This document shows, piece after piece, positions 39,972 to 48,705 of a DNA stretch of 64,000 nucleotides. The notes under the pieces are model-generated. The model saw nothing but the letters and a program-made list of their open reading frames with translations. It searched no databases and was not told where the DNA came from. The DNA lies in contig CAMTWU010000008.1 of the NCBI GenBank assembly GCA_947085525.1, positions 61,613 through 125,612 of the forward strand. The letters run 5' to 3'. This DNA is from JACPYF01 sp947085525. GTDB lineage: Bacteria; Patescibacteriota; Saccharimonadia; Saccharimonadales; Saccharimonadaceae. Every line of letters begins with the position of its first letter. Position 1 is the first letter of the stretch. The translations under genes and the position numbers were made by a program.

Positions 39972-42383
39972 GTGGACATCCAAGTCACAAAAATTGATGG
40001 CTCAAAAGAGCCGTACAACGCAGACAAAATTAATCGTGCATTAGAAAAAGCTTCTAGAGGGCTTGATGATCAGATATCAAAAGTTATTCAAGTAGCAACA
40101 GAGGTAAGCCTGACTCTTTTTGATGGTATTACAACAACTCAGCTGGACGAAGCGGTCATCCATGCAGCCTTGCAAAACGTCAAAGACGATCCTGATTTTG
40201 ACATCATTGCGGCACGACTACTGCTAAAGACTATATACAAGAATGTTCTAGGTGATTACGAGACTGACGAAGATTTAGTCAAACTGCACCAAAAGAAATT
40301 CCTAGCCTACATAAAAACCGGTGTGAAAGACAAGCTACTAGACAAACGAATGAGCGACACAAAACTATTCGACCACAAGCAACTAGCAGCTGCACTAGAC
40401 CCGAGTCGCGATAATCTGATGAAATACCTGGGTGTGATCACTAGCAAAAACCGCTACGCACTACGCAAACAAGATGGTGAACCAGTAGAAACACCACAAT
40501 ATACAATGATGCGTATCGCCATGGGACTCAGTTTTAACGAAAAAGACCCAACAGCAGCTGCCCTAAAATTTTACGAGCACATGAGCCGCTTTGACTACGT
40601 ACCTGGTGGGTCAACTCGCGTCAACGCAGGAGGCGCTTTCCCGCAGCTCAGTAACTGTTTCGTCATGGAGACGCAAGATGACATGGATTCTATAGCAAAG
40701 ACCGTCAGCGACGTCATGTGGATATCCAAGGGTACAGGTGGTATCGGCCTTTCCATGAATAAGCTTCGTGCTGAAGGTTCACCTGTCAAAAGCACCAACA
40801 CTGTATCTACTGGACCGATTCCATTCATGAATGTCGTCGATGCGGCTCTGCGTGCCGTCAGCCGAAAAGGCAAAAAAGCCGGCGCACTGGCACTATATAT
40901 GGAAAACTGGCACCTTAACTTCCCACAATTCCTAGACCTCAGACAAAACTCAGGTGACCCATACCTACGTACTCGTACTGCCAATACCGCAGCCTGGATA
41001 TCAGATGAATTCATGAAACGAGTCGAAAATGATGAGGAATGGTATCTGTTTGATCCAAACGACACACCAGATTTATGCGAACTATATGGTAGTGACTTTA
41101 GCAAACGCTACGTCGAATATATCGAGCTAGCCGAAGCTGGCAAGATGCGTACATTTGAAAAAACTAAAGCCCGCGAGCAATTCCGCCAAATCTTGATCAC
41201 CCTACAGGCAACCAGCCACCCATGGCTCACCTGGAAAGACACGATCAACGTGCGCGCACTCAACAACAACACTGGTACAATCCACCTATCCAATCTCTGT
41301 ACCGAGATCACTCTGCCGCAGGACAAAGAAAACACCGCAGTCTGTAACCTCGTCAGTATGAACCTATCAGCACATTACTTGCCAGAAAAGCGTGATTTTG
41401 ACTGGAAGCGACTAGAGGCCAGTACTCGATCGGCTGTTCGTCAGCTCGACAACCTCGTCGATATTACAAATACACCTGTCAAGGAAGCCATGCACTCGAA
41501 CAAGCAAAACCGTGCAATTGGCCTAGGTACCATGGGCTTTACTGATGTTATCGAAAAACTTGGCTACTCATACGAATCCGAAGAAGCCTATGACTTGATC
41601 GACCAACTAGTCGAGTTCATCAGCTACCAAGCAATCGACGAAAGCACACAACTCGCCAAAGAACGTGGCTCGTACCCAATGTTCAAAGGCTCTGGCTGGA
41701 ACAAAGGCTTGATTCCACTCGACACTGTCGAAATTGCCAGTATCGATCGTGGTATCAGTATCGACATCAACCGAAAGACTCGTCTGGACTGGGCAAAACT
41801 ACGAAACAAAGTCAAAAAAGGTATGCGTAACGCAACATTGATGGCGATTGCACCAACAGCCAACATTGCACACGTTGCAGGTACAACCCCAGGCTTGGAC
41901 CCACAATTCTCGCAAATCTTCTCGCGTTCAACACTAAACGGCAAATTCCTCGAGGTAAACGTCAACTTGGTCAACGACCTCAAGAAACTAAACCTCTGGA
42001 ACGAAGTAAAAGACGACGTGCTACGTCTGCAAGGTGACCTAACTGACATTCCATCAATCCCGCAACACATCAAAGACGTCTACAAAACCAGCTTCCAACT
42101 CTCGCCGATGGCGTTTATCGAAGTAGCTGGCCGAGCCCAAAAGTGGGTAGACCAAGCAATTAGCCGAAATATGTATCTAGAGACCCGCGACATCGATGAC
42201 ATGATCGATATTTACAGCAATGCATGGAAGAAAGGCCTAAAAACGACGTACTACCTACATGTCAAACCACGTCACCAGGCCGAGCAATCAACAACCAAAG
42301 TCAACAAAGCAGAAACTATAACCACAGGTGCCGGCTCAGGATCGTCAGCTAGAGGGTTTGGTTTCGGAGCACGATCAAATTAA
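39972..42383 (+). CDS. nrdA: Ribonucleotide reductase large subunit, no C-terminal CxxC
   Basis: This 803-residue protein reduces ribonucleotides to deoxyribonucleotides. It has an N-terminal ATP-cone (QVTKIDGSKEPYNADKINRALEKA), the first redox cysteine in QLSNCFVME, the catalytic loop LSNLCTEI and the second redox cysteine in AVCNLVSMNL. The class I partner NrdB follows. The C-terminus ends TTGAGSGSSARGFGFGARSN with no cysteine, although class I large subunits normally finish with a CxxC or C-x(4)-C thiol shuttle. The next gene supplies such a tail. GTG start behind AGGAGGG. Confidence 0.95.
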   Translation: MDIQVTKIDGSKEPYNADKINRALEKASRGLDDQISKVIQVATEVSLTLFDGITTTQLDEAVIHAALQNVKDDPDFDIIAARLLLKTIYKNVLGDYETDEDLVKLHQKKFLAYIKTGVKDKLLDKRMSDTKLFDHKQLAAALDPSRDNLMKYLGVITSKNRYALRKQDGEPVETPQYTMMRIAMGLSFNEKDPTAAALKFYEHMSRFDYVPGGSTRVNAGGAFPQLSNCFVMETQDDMDSIAKTVSDVMWISKGTGGIGLSMNKLRAEGSPVKSTNTVSTGPIPFMNVVDAALRAVSRKGKKAGALALYMENWHLNFPQFLDLRQNSGDPYLRTRTANTAAWISDEFMKRVENDEEWYLFDPNDTPDLCELYGSDFSKRYVEYIELAEAGKMRTFEKTKAREQFRQILITLQATSHPWLTWKDTINVRALNNNTGTIHLSNLCTEITLPQDKENTAVCNLVSMNLSAHYLPEKRDFDWKRLEASTRSAVRQLDNLVDITNTPVKEAMHSNKQNRAIGLGTMGFTDVIEKLGYSYESEEAYDLIDQLVEFISYQAIDESTQLAKERGSYPMFKGSGWNKGLIPLDTVEIASIDRGISIDINRKTRLDWAKLRNKVKKGMRNATLMAIAPTANIAHVAGTTPGLDPQFSQIFSRSTLNGKFLEVNVNLVNDLKKLNLWNEVKDDVLRLQGDLTDIPSIPQHIKDVYKTSFQLSPMAFIEVAGRAQKWVDQAISRNMYLETRDIDDMIDIYSNAWKKGLKTTYYLHVKPRHQAEQSTTKVNKAETITTGAGSGSSARGFGFGARSN

Positions 42384-42408
42384 TACACACAAAATAAAAG
42401 GGGGAATT

Positions 42409-42606
42409 ATGAGTACAAATACAACACAAACGGCAACTACAACTCAAGATGAGACACAAGAAGAAATCGAACTTCGTATGAAGATCATCCAAGAAGCACT
42501 AGCTGAAGCCCAAAACCAGGGTTCACAGACTTTTTCAGCAAACAACATCAACATGGACGCACTAGTCGACCCGCAAGACGGTTTGATTTGTGACGGGTGT
42601 GAATAA
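42409..42606 (+). CDS. Small protein ending in CxxC, likely detached NrdA thiol tail
   Basis: This 65-residue protein has a polar Thr/Gln-rich start, one acidic amphipathic helix (QEEIELRMKIIQEALAEAQNQG) and the ending NMDALVDPQDGLICDGCE. The terminal CDGCE imitates the redox-active C-terminal CxxC of class I ribonucleotide reductase large subunits, which NrdA here lacks. It lies between nrdA (25 bp gap) and nrdB (stop and start overlap as TAATG) and has its own ribosome site (GGGGG). I infer that it docks on NrdA and carries electrons from glutaredoxin or thioredoxin. Alternatives: a zinc or regulatory peptide. Confidence 0.7.
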   Translation: MSTNTTQTATTTQDETQEEIELRMKIIQEALAEAQNQGSQTFSANNINMDALVDPQDGLICDGCE

Positions 42607-43598
42607 TGGCAAAAGGAATCTTAGGAACAGGTATCCAGGACGGACTACGCCTCAAGCCGATTCGTTATCAATGGGCGTATGATCTGTATGATCAAGCTGT
42701 TAGTAACACATGGTTTCCAAACGAAATCCAACTAGGACAAGACGTCGCCGATTGGCGCAAAATGAGTGACGAAGAAAAACACGCCGTCACGTTCCTAATG
42801 AGTTACTTTAATCCGAACGAACTGCTAGTGAACAAAGCTTTAGCCTTTGGTGTTTACCCCTACATCAACGCACCTGAAGCTCATATGTACCTGGCAAAAC
42901 AGATGTGGGAAGAAGCCAACCACTGTATGTCATTCGAATACGTGCTCGAGACATTCCCACTTGATCGTGAAAGCTCATATGATGCGCATATCAATATCCC
43001 ATCTATGGCTAAAAAAGAAGAGTTCGAGGTCAAATACATCAAACGTATGACCGAAGAACAAATCGACATCACTACCACTGAAGGTAAAAAAGATTTCGTC
43101 CGTAACCTCGTGGCGTATAACATCGTGCTTGAAGGTTTGTGGTTCTACAGTGGTTTCATGGTAGCCCTTAGCTTCCGTCAACGAAACTTACTGCGTAACT
43201 TTGGCAGTCTAATCGACTGGGTTGTCCGCGACGAGAGCCTGCACCTCAAATTTGGTATCAACCTGATCTTGACTGTACTCGACGAGAACCAAGACTTACA
43301 AACCGAAGAATTTGCCGCTGAGATCAAGCAAATGATTATCGATGGTGTTGAAATGGAAGAGCAGTACAACAAAGACTTGCTACCAAACGGTATCTTGGGT
43401 CTGAACGCTGATTACATCAACCAATACGTCAAATACCTCGCAGACCGTCGCCTAGAAGAGCTTGGTTTTGAGCCTCACTACAAGGTCAGCAATCCTGCCA
43501 AATGGATGGCTGCTGCTAACGACACACTAGAGCTCGTGAACTTCTTTGAGAGCACCAATACCAGCTACGAAGTCAACTCTGGCACCAGCAAAAAATAA
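42606..43598 (+). CDS. nrdB: Ribonucleotide reductase small subunit, class Ic type
   Basis: This 330-residue ferritin-like radical-generating subunit has metal ligands at E72, E103, H106, E176, E210 and H213 with spacing as in known R2 proteins (31 residues between first and second ligand, 3 to the His). At the position of the tyrosyl radical (four after H106) stands Phe110, and the first ligand is Glu rather than Asp. Both features are those of class Ic R2 (Chlamydia trachomatis), which uses a Mn/Fe cofactor instead of a tyrosyl radical. A terminator follows at 43617-43643. Confidence 0.92.
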   Translation: MAKGILGTGIQDGLRLKPIRYQWAYDLYDQAVSNTWFPNEIQLGQDVADWRKMSDEEKHAVTFLMSYFNPNELLVNKALAFGVYPYINAPEAHMYLAKQMWEEANHCMSFEYVLETFPLDRESSYDAHINIPSMAKKEEFEVKYIKRMTEEQIDITTTEGKKDFVRNLVAYNIVLEGLWFYSGFMVALSFRQRNLLRNFGSLIDWVVRDESLHLKFGINLILTVLDENQDLQTEEFAAEIKQMIIDGVEMEEQYNKDLLPNGILGLNADYINQYVKYLADRRLEELGFEPHYKVSNPAKWMAAANDTLELVNFFESTNTSYEVNSGTSKK

Positions 43599-43616
43599 CC
43601 ACAGCTATAACATACT

Positions 43617-43643
43617 AAAAGCTACTGCTTGTCAGTAGCTTTT
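43617..43643 (+). terminator. Terminator of the nrd operon
   Basis: AAAAGCTACTG (43617-43627) and CAGTAGCTTTT (43633-43643) form a perfect 11-bp stem around CTTGT. The -35 box of the next promoter lies in its loop and right arm. Confidence 0.9.
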
Positions 43644-43657
43644 GTGCGTAGTACAAT
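43629..43657 (+). promoter_or_regulatory. Promoter of the large structured RNA
   Basis: TTGTCA (43629-43634), 17 bases, TACAAT (43652-43657). The predicted transcript start is near 43664. Confidence 0.65.
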
Positions 43658-43663
43658 ACTACC

Positions 43664-44270
43664 GACGCAATGGGAGGTTTCTGTTGTGTTGAATGAGATC
43701 GGCACTGTGCCGTTCTTTCACCTCGTACTGGGTAATCACCTAGGCCATCCGTCAGGATAGCGATGCGTCAACATCGTGAAGCCACAGTACAAACCCACTC
43801 CGTGATAGTCGCTTCCACCTGAACTTCGGTTCAGGACGTCATCGCAGTTCGCTGCGATGGTCACGGGGTGGGAAAGTTTACAAGTTTCGACTCAGGCCTA
43901 GAGCACCTGAGTCGAAAAGCGCACCATGCTGATGTCGCGTCATGCATGGTTGCAAACATCAACTCATCCCAACAGGCATCCTCCTCCAGAGGAATCCAGA
44001 TCCCACCAGATCAGGTCAGTCTGCAGGGAAGAGCACTCTCTACCATTTCCTCCGCGCACAATAGGACGATATGGTAGAAATCCAGGTCCAACACCGCGAG
44101 CGCAATAGTTGGACCTGTACCCGAGATCGAGTGAAGAGAGCCGACCACTAGAATGGTCATCAGCTCTCAAGCACAAATCTTCTGCCCGGGGCAATCCGCA
44201 GAAGATTCGACGGCCACAAGCTGTCGACACCCTACAAAGGTGTTGTGTTCACTCCGTTCTCGGGTTTTTT
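43664..44270 (+). ncRNA. Candidate large structured non-coding RNA, about 600 nt
   Basis: No protein gene is supported, but the region is full of perfect stems. A 12-bp helix CCCACTCCGTGA (43794-43805)/TCACGGGGTGGG (43861-43872) encloses two UUCG-capped hairpins, CCTGAAC/GTTCAGG (43818-43835) and CATCGCAG/CTGCGATG (43840-43859). Next come TTTCGACTCAGG/CCTGAGTCGAAA (43885-43917), ACCATGC/GCATGGT (43923-43950), TCTACCAT/ATGGTAGA (44039-44078) and CAGGTCCAAC/GTTGGACCTG (44083-44117). Last is a closing helix CCCGAGA/TCTCGGG (44120-44126, 44258-44264) around GAGAGC/GCTCTC, GACCA/TGGTC, AATCTTCTGC/GCAGAAGATT and ACACC/GGTGT, then six T. A promoter precedes it. It does not look like RNase P RNA, tmRNA or a self-splicing intron. 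Confidence 0.75.
43686..43760 (+). CDS. Possible 24-codon peptide at the start of the structured RNA
   Basis: GTG at 43686, 8 bases after GGGAGG (43672-43677), reads MLNEIGTVPFFHLVLGNHLGHPSG and then TAG. The ribosome site is good, but the peptide is short and overlaps a hairpin (43700-43712). It could be a leader peptide or chance. Confidence 0.25.
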   Translation: MLNEIGTVPFFHLVLGNHLGHPSG

Positions 44271-44282
44271 CTTTTGCCTTTT

Positions 44283-45647
44283 TTATTCGTCAAAGCCAAT
44301 TTTGTCTGCGACTTTACGACGTATCGCAACTAGTCGTTCATACAAACGTATCATTGCGTGACGTCGTTTTTCTGTATGTTGAGCTAAGGCTTTTTCATAT
44401 AGCACTGCTAATCTCTCAGTTTGTTCACGCTCGGTGTATCTAGAGGCAATATCTTTACTGGCATCAGAGAATTCTTTTCGTAACTTTTCGTTAGACAAAA
44501 TCGCCACAACCTTTTCAGCCATAGACTGGGAAGTTTGATCGGCGTAGTAGCCGTTCTCACCATCATGTACTACTTCACTGACACCGGTGTCAGTTAGTAC
44601 AATTGGCAGTCCTGCTAGGGCCGCTTCGTGTAGTACCAATCCTTGGGTATCTGTCATAGATGGAAATACGAATACCGAGCTGGCACCATAAATCGTTCCC
44701 AGCGTATCGCGGGGCAGAGCACCAGTAAAGATAATCTTGTCGCTTGCAGTCGATTCACTAGCTAGTTTCTCTAGGGTTTCACGGTATTCAAAATCCCCAA
44801 CATACAGCAATTTTGCCTGAGGTAGTGACTGGAGTATTATCTCAATCATAGGTATCAAACTATCCAGATTTTTCTCGGCACCTAAGCGTCCGACATAGGT
44901 GATGATTTCATCTGTCTGGCTAAATCCATATTTGCTGCGAAACTCGGCAATCGAATCGGAGCTAGCAGTGGGTAGGGCATCAATTCCTGTAGGCAACAGC
45001 TCAATAGGGTAGGTGTATTCTTCGCCCTCCATCCAGCTCTCTAGCTGTTGCTTGCTCTTTCGACTCAGTGCAATCACCACATCGCAGCGACTATACGTAA
45101 TTGTGATCATGGCTTCCACGATGTCTTGGTTCCACTGGGTGACTCCTCGACGGGGGATATACAGTTTGATCAGTTCGCGCAAATCACGACCATGGAATTT
45201 AGTAGCAAATGGAGCTAAAGGTATGAGCATCAGCAGTCCTGGCAACACCGCCGGATAATGCCGAACATACTCGTATACATCGGTACTATGTTGCGCCACC
45301 AAGGTTGCACCAGTTTTGTAGGCAGCGTTAATACCCAGGATCCCGATCTGGCCAGGTGTAAAGATATGTACAACATCGAGGTCAAGCTCGCGTATCTTGC
45401 GCATTGCCCACGGCGGGAAAAAGAATGAAAAGTTATAATCATCATAAAACGCACCCTTCACGCTCGGAAAGCGTATAATACTGTGTTCTTCATCTTCGCT
45501 AACTTTCGCGGGTGTCACGCCGTCTGCCGGACAAAATACATAGACTTCGTGACCGAGCTCCTCTAGATGCTTCTTGGTAATATCGATCACATAGACGATA
45601 CCGTTGATCGACGGAGTGTAAGTGTCGGTGAACAATCCTATTTTCAT
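44283..45647 (-). CDS. GT4-family glycosyltransferase
   Basis: This 454-residue GT-B-fold enzyme begins MKIGLFTDTYTPSINGIVYVI and has the GT4 donor site EAALAGLPIVLTDTGVSEVV (E-x7-E), with YVGRLGAEKNLDSLI opening the second Rossmann domain. The N-terminal SINGIV pattern is typical of diacylglycerol glucosyl- or mannosyltransferases of membrane glycolipids. It has an extra C-terminal helical, basic region (RRHAMIRLYERLVAIRRKVADK) that may bind membrane. It overlaps the upstream GT gene by 4 bp, so two transferases are made from one message. Confidence 0.9.
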   Translation of the reverse strand: MKIGLFTDTYTPSINGIVYVIDITKKHLEELGHEVYVFCPADGVTPAKVSEDEEHSIIRFPSVKGAFYDDYNFSFFFPPWAMRKIRELDLDVVHIFTPGQIGILGINAAYKTGATLVAQHSTDVYEYVRHYPAVLPGLLMLIPLAPFATKFHGRDLRELIKLYIPRRGVTQWNQDIVEAMITITYSRCDVVIALSRKSKQQLESWMEGEEYTYPIELLPTGIDALPTASSDSIAEFRSKYGFSQTDEIITYVGRLGAEKNLDSLIPMIEIILQSLPQAKLLYVGDFEYRETLEKLASESTASDKIIFTGALPRDTLGTIYGASSVFVFPSMTDTQGLVLHEAALAGLPIVLTDTGVSEVVHDGENGYYADQTSQSMAEKVVAILSNEKLRKEFSDASKDIASRYTEREQTERLAVLYEKALAQHTEKRRHAMIRLYERLVAIRRKVADKIGFDE

Positions 45648-46660
45648 GCCAGCAGCCCTCTGTAGATCTTGGCTGCTTGGTCGGCACCTGTTTTGCTATC
45701 GAAACGATGGGCGATTACTTGGGCGCCTTGCTTGTATTTTGCGTACAAACCATCGTTCGTTTTCAAATCAGAAATAGCTGCGATAAATGCATCATCATCT
45801 TTGCAACGCAAAAAATCGTTGGCAAACGTATCGTCATACTCTGGAATATCACGTAGTACAATCGGCAAACCAGCCGCAGCGGCTTCGATAACCGCCATTG
45901 GGTGGTTTTCTTGCTCGGCAGGCAGCACGAATACATCTGCAGCCTGCAAATAGGTCTTTACATCCTCGAGCTCGATCACTCCAGTGACTGTCAGGTTGCT
46001 CGGCACATTGTCGATCAGCTGCTGCATTTTTTTATAGTCAGCACCGATGTTTTTGAACGGAATACCGCCGATCCAAATGAACGTAGTGTCTGGCAATTCC
46101 GAGGCAATACTCACAAAACTATCGAACCGTTTACGTGGCTGGATCTGTCCATTTCCCACAACAACAAATGCGCCTGTATTGATATCCAGTTTTTCACGAG
46201 CAGTCTTCTTGTCTGCAGCTGTCGTGTGATAATTGCTAATATCTATCGTATTGTAGGTAACCGCTATTTTAGATTTCTTTATACCCAAGTCTTTTTCCAA
46301 AATTGTCGCAACGGTATTAGACACCGCCAACACTTTGTCCGCACGACGATAAAAAAACTTCATATAGCCACGAGCAATAGGGAGCCAAATATGCGCACCC
46401 GCAATTGAACCAACTAACGAAGCTGGAACAACGTGAGCTGAGACGACCTTTTTACCAGATCCAAATAATAATTTCATAAGAGATGGCAAGCCAATAGTGT
46501 GAATATGGGTAATATCAGCACTAACAGGTTTGATAAATTGGTTGACTACAACTTCGCAATCACTACGATCTTGCAAGGCTCGAGTCAACTCCAAATACGC
46601 CGTGTGTACACCGTGACCACGGACCGAAATTTCACTTTCCGAGACCATATTTATTCGCAT
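45644..46660 (-). CDS. GT4-family glycosyltransferase
   Basis: This 338-residue protein is shorter than its neighbour. N-terminal domain with VSESEISVRGHGVHTAYLEL and HIHTIGLPSL; second domain begins VVGNGQIQPRKRFDSFV and has the donor site PAEQENHPMAVIEAAAAGLPIVLRD. No membrane segment. It is the first gene of a two-gene operon and is divergent, with only 27 bp between start codons, from the hydrolase at 46688. Sugar and acceptor are unknown; with the other GT4 genes nearby it probably works on glycolipids or surface glycans. Confidence 0.9.
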   Translation of the reverse strand: MRINMVSESEISVRGHGVHTAYLELTRALQDRSDCEVVVNQFIKPVSADITHIHTIGLPSLMKLLFGSGKKVVSAHVVPASLVGSIAGAHIWLPIARGYMKFFYRRADKVLAVSNTVATILEKDLGIKKSKIAVTYNTIDISNYHTTAADKKTAREKLDINTGAFVVVGNGQIQPRKRFDSFVSIASELPDTTFIWIGGIPFKNIGADYKKMQQLIDNVPSNLTVTGVIELEDVKTYLQAADVFVLPAEQENHPMAVIEAAAAGLPIVLRDIPEYDDTFANDFLRCKDDDAFIAAISDLKTNDGLYAKYKQGAQVIAHRFDSKTGADQAAKIYRGLLA

Positions 46661-46687
46661 AATAGTTATAGTCCATTATACTCGATA
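46661..46687. promoter_or_regulatory. Bidirectional promoter with overlapping -10 boxes
   Basis: ATTATACT contains TATACT on the plus strand (46677-46682, five bases before the ATG at 46688) and TATAAT on the minus strand (46675-46680, 14 bases before the start at 46660). Confidence 0.6.
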
Positions 46688-47509
46688 ATGATGAATAACA
46701 CGATCCACACAGCTGCGGGCGCCAAGTATTGGATATACAATCCTGACGGACAAAAAACTATTGTTGCCGTTCATGGTTTGCGAGGTACGCACCATGGCTT
46801 GCAATTTATCGCTCGGGCTCTGTCGCAATACCGATTTATTATCCCGGATTTGCCAGGTTTTGGTCAGTCCAAACCGTTAAAGGGTGTTCATAGCGAAGAA
46901 AATTTTGTACAGTGGTTAGACGCATTTATAACTGAGCTCAAGCTGCCCGAAGCCCCAATCTTACTCGGCCATTCATTTGGCTCGATTGTCGCTAGTCGAT
47001 TTGCAGCCGAATATCCTAACAAAGTACCAAAACTTATTTTGATCAATCCTATCAGTAGGCACGGCAATATCTTGGTAGGTATTAGCGCAAAGGGCTATTA
47101 TCAGCTCAGCAGCTTGCTACCCGAAGCGATAGGTACGAAACTGCTCAAGAGTCGATTGATAACACGCCTCATGAGTACAACGATGATAACCTCCAAACAG
47201 TCCCGCTTACGCCAACGCGTACACGAACAACATTTTGCCTATTTTGCTACTTTTGCCAATCGGCGATCAGTTCACGAGACTTTCAAGGCAACCATGTCAG
47301 GCTCGGTACTACGAGTTGCTAGCCAATTATCTATGCCTGTACTACTGATCGTTGGTGCAAAGGATAGGTTTGTCCCACTAAAGGGTCAAACCTACCTGCA
47401 CAAGCAATTACCTAACGCAGATTTGCAAGTTATATCTGACGTAGGACACCTGATCCACTACGAAACCCCCGAAGCGGCGGCAGAAAAGATTGCGAAGTTC
47501 GTTAACTAG
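46688..47509 (+). CDS. Alpha/beta-hydrolase
   Basis: This 273-residue esterase/lipase-type protein has the oxyanion strand VAVHGLRGTHHGLQF, the nucleophile elbow ILLGHSFGSIVA (Ser), the acid VGAKDRFVP and the base DVGHLIHYETPEAAA (His). The substrate is unknown; such enzymes often act on lipids or acyl chains, which would fit the glycolipid-type transferases around it. Two ATGs (46688, 46691) are possible. The message appears leaderless. The end overlaps the convergent GT gene by 8 bp. Confidence 0.9.
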   Translation: MMNNTIHTAAGAKYWIYNPDGQKTIVAVHGLRGTHHGLQFIARALSQYRFIIPDLPGFGQSKPLKGVHSEENFVQWLDAFITELKLPEAPILLGHSFGSIVASRFAAEYPNKVPKLILINPISRHGNILVGISAKGYYQLSSLLPEAIGTKLLKSRLITRLMSTTMITSKQSRLRQRVHEQHFAYFATFANRRSVHETFKATMSGSVLRVASQLSMPVLLIVGAKDRFVPLKGQTYLHKQLPNADLQVISDVGHLIHYETPEAAAEKIAKFVN

Positions 47510-48680
47510 ATTTTGCCTGTAATAATTTCTGATAGATAATCTCGAAACGATCCAGCGTGTGAGTAATATCGTGGGTTTTAGCAATCGCCAGACTTTTTTG
47601 CGCCATTGCAGTCCTGAGCTTGGGATTAGCCAAAATTTTACCAATCGCTGCTGCCATCATGGCATCGTCGTCGTATTTAAATAGATAGCCATTTTTACCA
47701 TCCTGACATAGCTCATTCAGCGCGCCCGCGTTGACTGCAACGACAGGTAGACCAGTAGCCATCGCCTCTAACGTTGCGATACTCTGCAGCTCAGCAGGTG
47801 AGGGCATACAAAAGACAGTTCCTACGCGATATATCAGAGGTAGGTCTTCGTTAGAAACCTTGCCAGTAAACGTCACGTTATTTTCTATGCCTAGCCCGTT
47901 GGCGAGCTCAGTCAAGCGATCTTTTTCACTACCATGACCAACGATCAGTACATGGGCGTCCATTTTTTGGATTACCTTTGCTGCTGCCTGCATGAACACC
48001 GATAAATGCTTTTCTGCATCCAGTCTACCGACATACATCAGTATCGGTCTATTAGTGGGTAACCTGTATCGCACATATAACTTCTGCTCAGCTGGCCCTG
48101 GCGAAAACACACTTAGATCTATACCATTTGACACTGCCTCGATCGGTACGCTCAAATCTTTGGCTTTGTGACCAAACATGTCGATCGCAGATTGCGTCGG
48201 AGTTGTTACGTAATCAGCACTGTTGTGAAACCTAGTCGCATAGCTTTCTAGTACTGCGCTCATCGGTCGTGCAAAAGGCGCCAATATACGCAAGTTATCC
48301 AGCAGATTCTCGGGCATCGCATGATTTGTCGAAACAATCGGGATATTTTGCTTGCTACCAATTTGCAGCGTCGAGCGGCCAATACCCATAACCATCTGAA
48401 TATGGATGACATCTGGGTCAAAGTTTTTGATGATCTTGCGAACCTCACGTTGTGGAGTCAGTGATATACGGAAGTTTTGATACAGCGGCAGGGCTAGGGA
48501 AGCGGTTCGTTCAATCATATAATTTCCATCCCATTCACGATGCTTTTTCCCAACCTGCGAAGGCGCGATGACGACCACTTCGTGACCACGAGCAGCCAAG
48601 CCTTTTGCAAGGTTACGGCTGAATGTAGCGACACCATTGATTGTCGGCCAATATAAATCAGCAGCGATCAGTATTCTCAT
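47502..48680 (-). CDS. GT4-family glycosyltransferase
   Basis: This 392-residue protein starts MRILIAADLYWPTINGVATFSRNLAKGL. The second domain has YVGRLDAEKHLSVFM, and the donor site is SPAELQSIATLEAMATGLPVVAVNAGALNE. The N-terminal INGVATF and the STNHAMPENL string are typical of glycolipid mannosyl/glucosyltransferases. The start chosen is the ATG at 48678-48680, 7 bases after a TATAAT on this strand, rather than in-frame codons further upstream, which lie inside the divergent gene. No signal peptide. Confidence 0.9.
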   Translation of the reverse strand: MRILIAADLYWPTINGVATFSRNLAKGLAARGHEVVVIAPSQVGKKHREWDGNYMIERTASLALPLYQNFRISLTPQREVRKIIKNFDPDVIHIQMVMGIGRSTLQIGSKQNIPIVSTNHAMPENLLDNLRILAPFARPMSAVLESYATRFHNSADYVTTPTQSAIDMFGHKAKDLSVPIEAVSNGIDLSVFSPGPAEQKLYVRYRLPTNRPILMYVGRLDAEKHLSVFMQAAAKVIQKMDAHVLIVGHGSEKDRLTELANGLGIENNVTFTGKVSNEDLPLIYRVGTVFCMPSPAELQSIATLEAMATGLPVVAVNAGALNELCQDGKNGYLFKYDDDAMMAAAIGKILANPKLRTAMAQKSLAIAKTHDITHTLDRFEIIYQKLLQAKSS

Positions 48681-48705
48681 AAAATACATTATACTATGTA
48701 TCAGT
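48681..48705. promoter_or_regulatory. 25-bp divergent promoter with overlapping -10 boxes
   Basis: ATTATACT again: minus-strand TATAAT (48688-48693) and plus-strand TATACT (48690-48695) share four base pairs. Both messages would start within a few bases of their ATGs. Confidence 0.65.

Noticed and set aside
39972..42383. Class II (adenosylcobalamin) ribonucleotide reductase
   Set aside because: A class I NrdB with all metal ligands follows in the same operon.
43664..44270. RNase P RNA, tmRNA or a self-splicing intron in the large structured region
   Set aside because: I find no RNase P core (GAGGAAAGTCC, ACAGAA), no tRNA-like TTCGA ending, and no group II domain V or intron-encoded protein.
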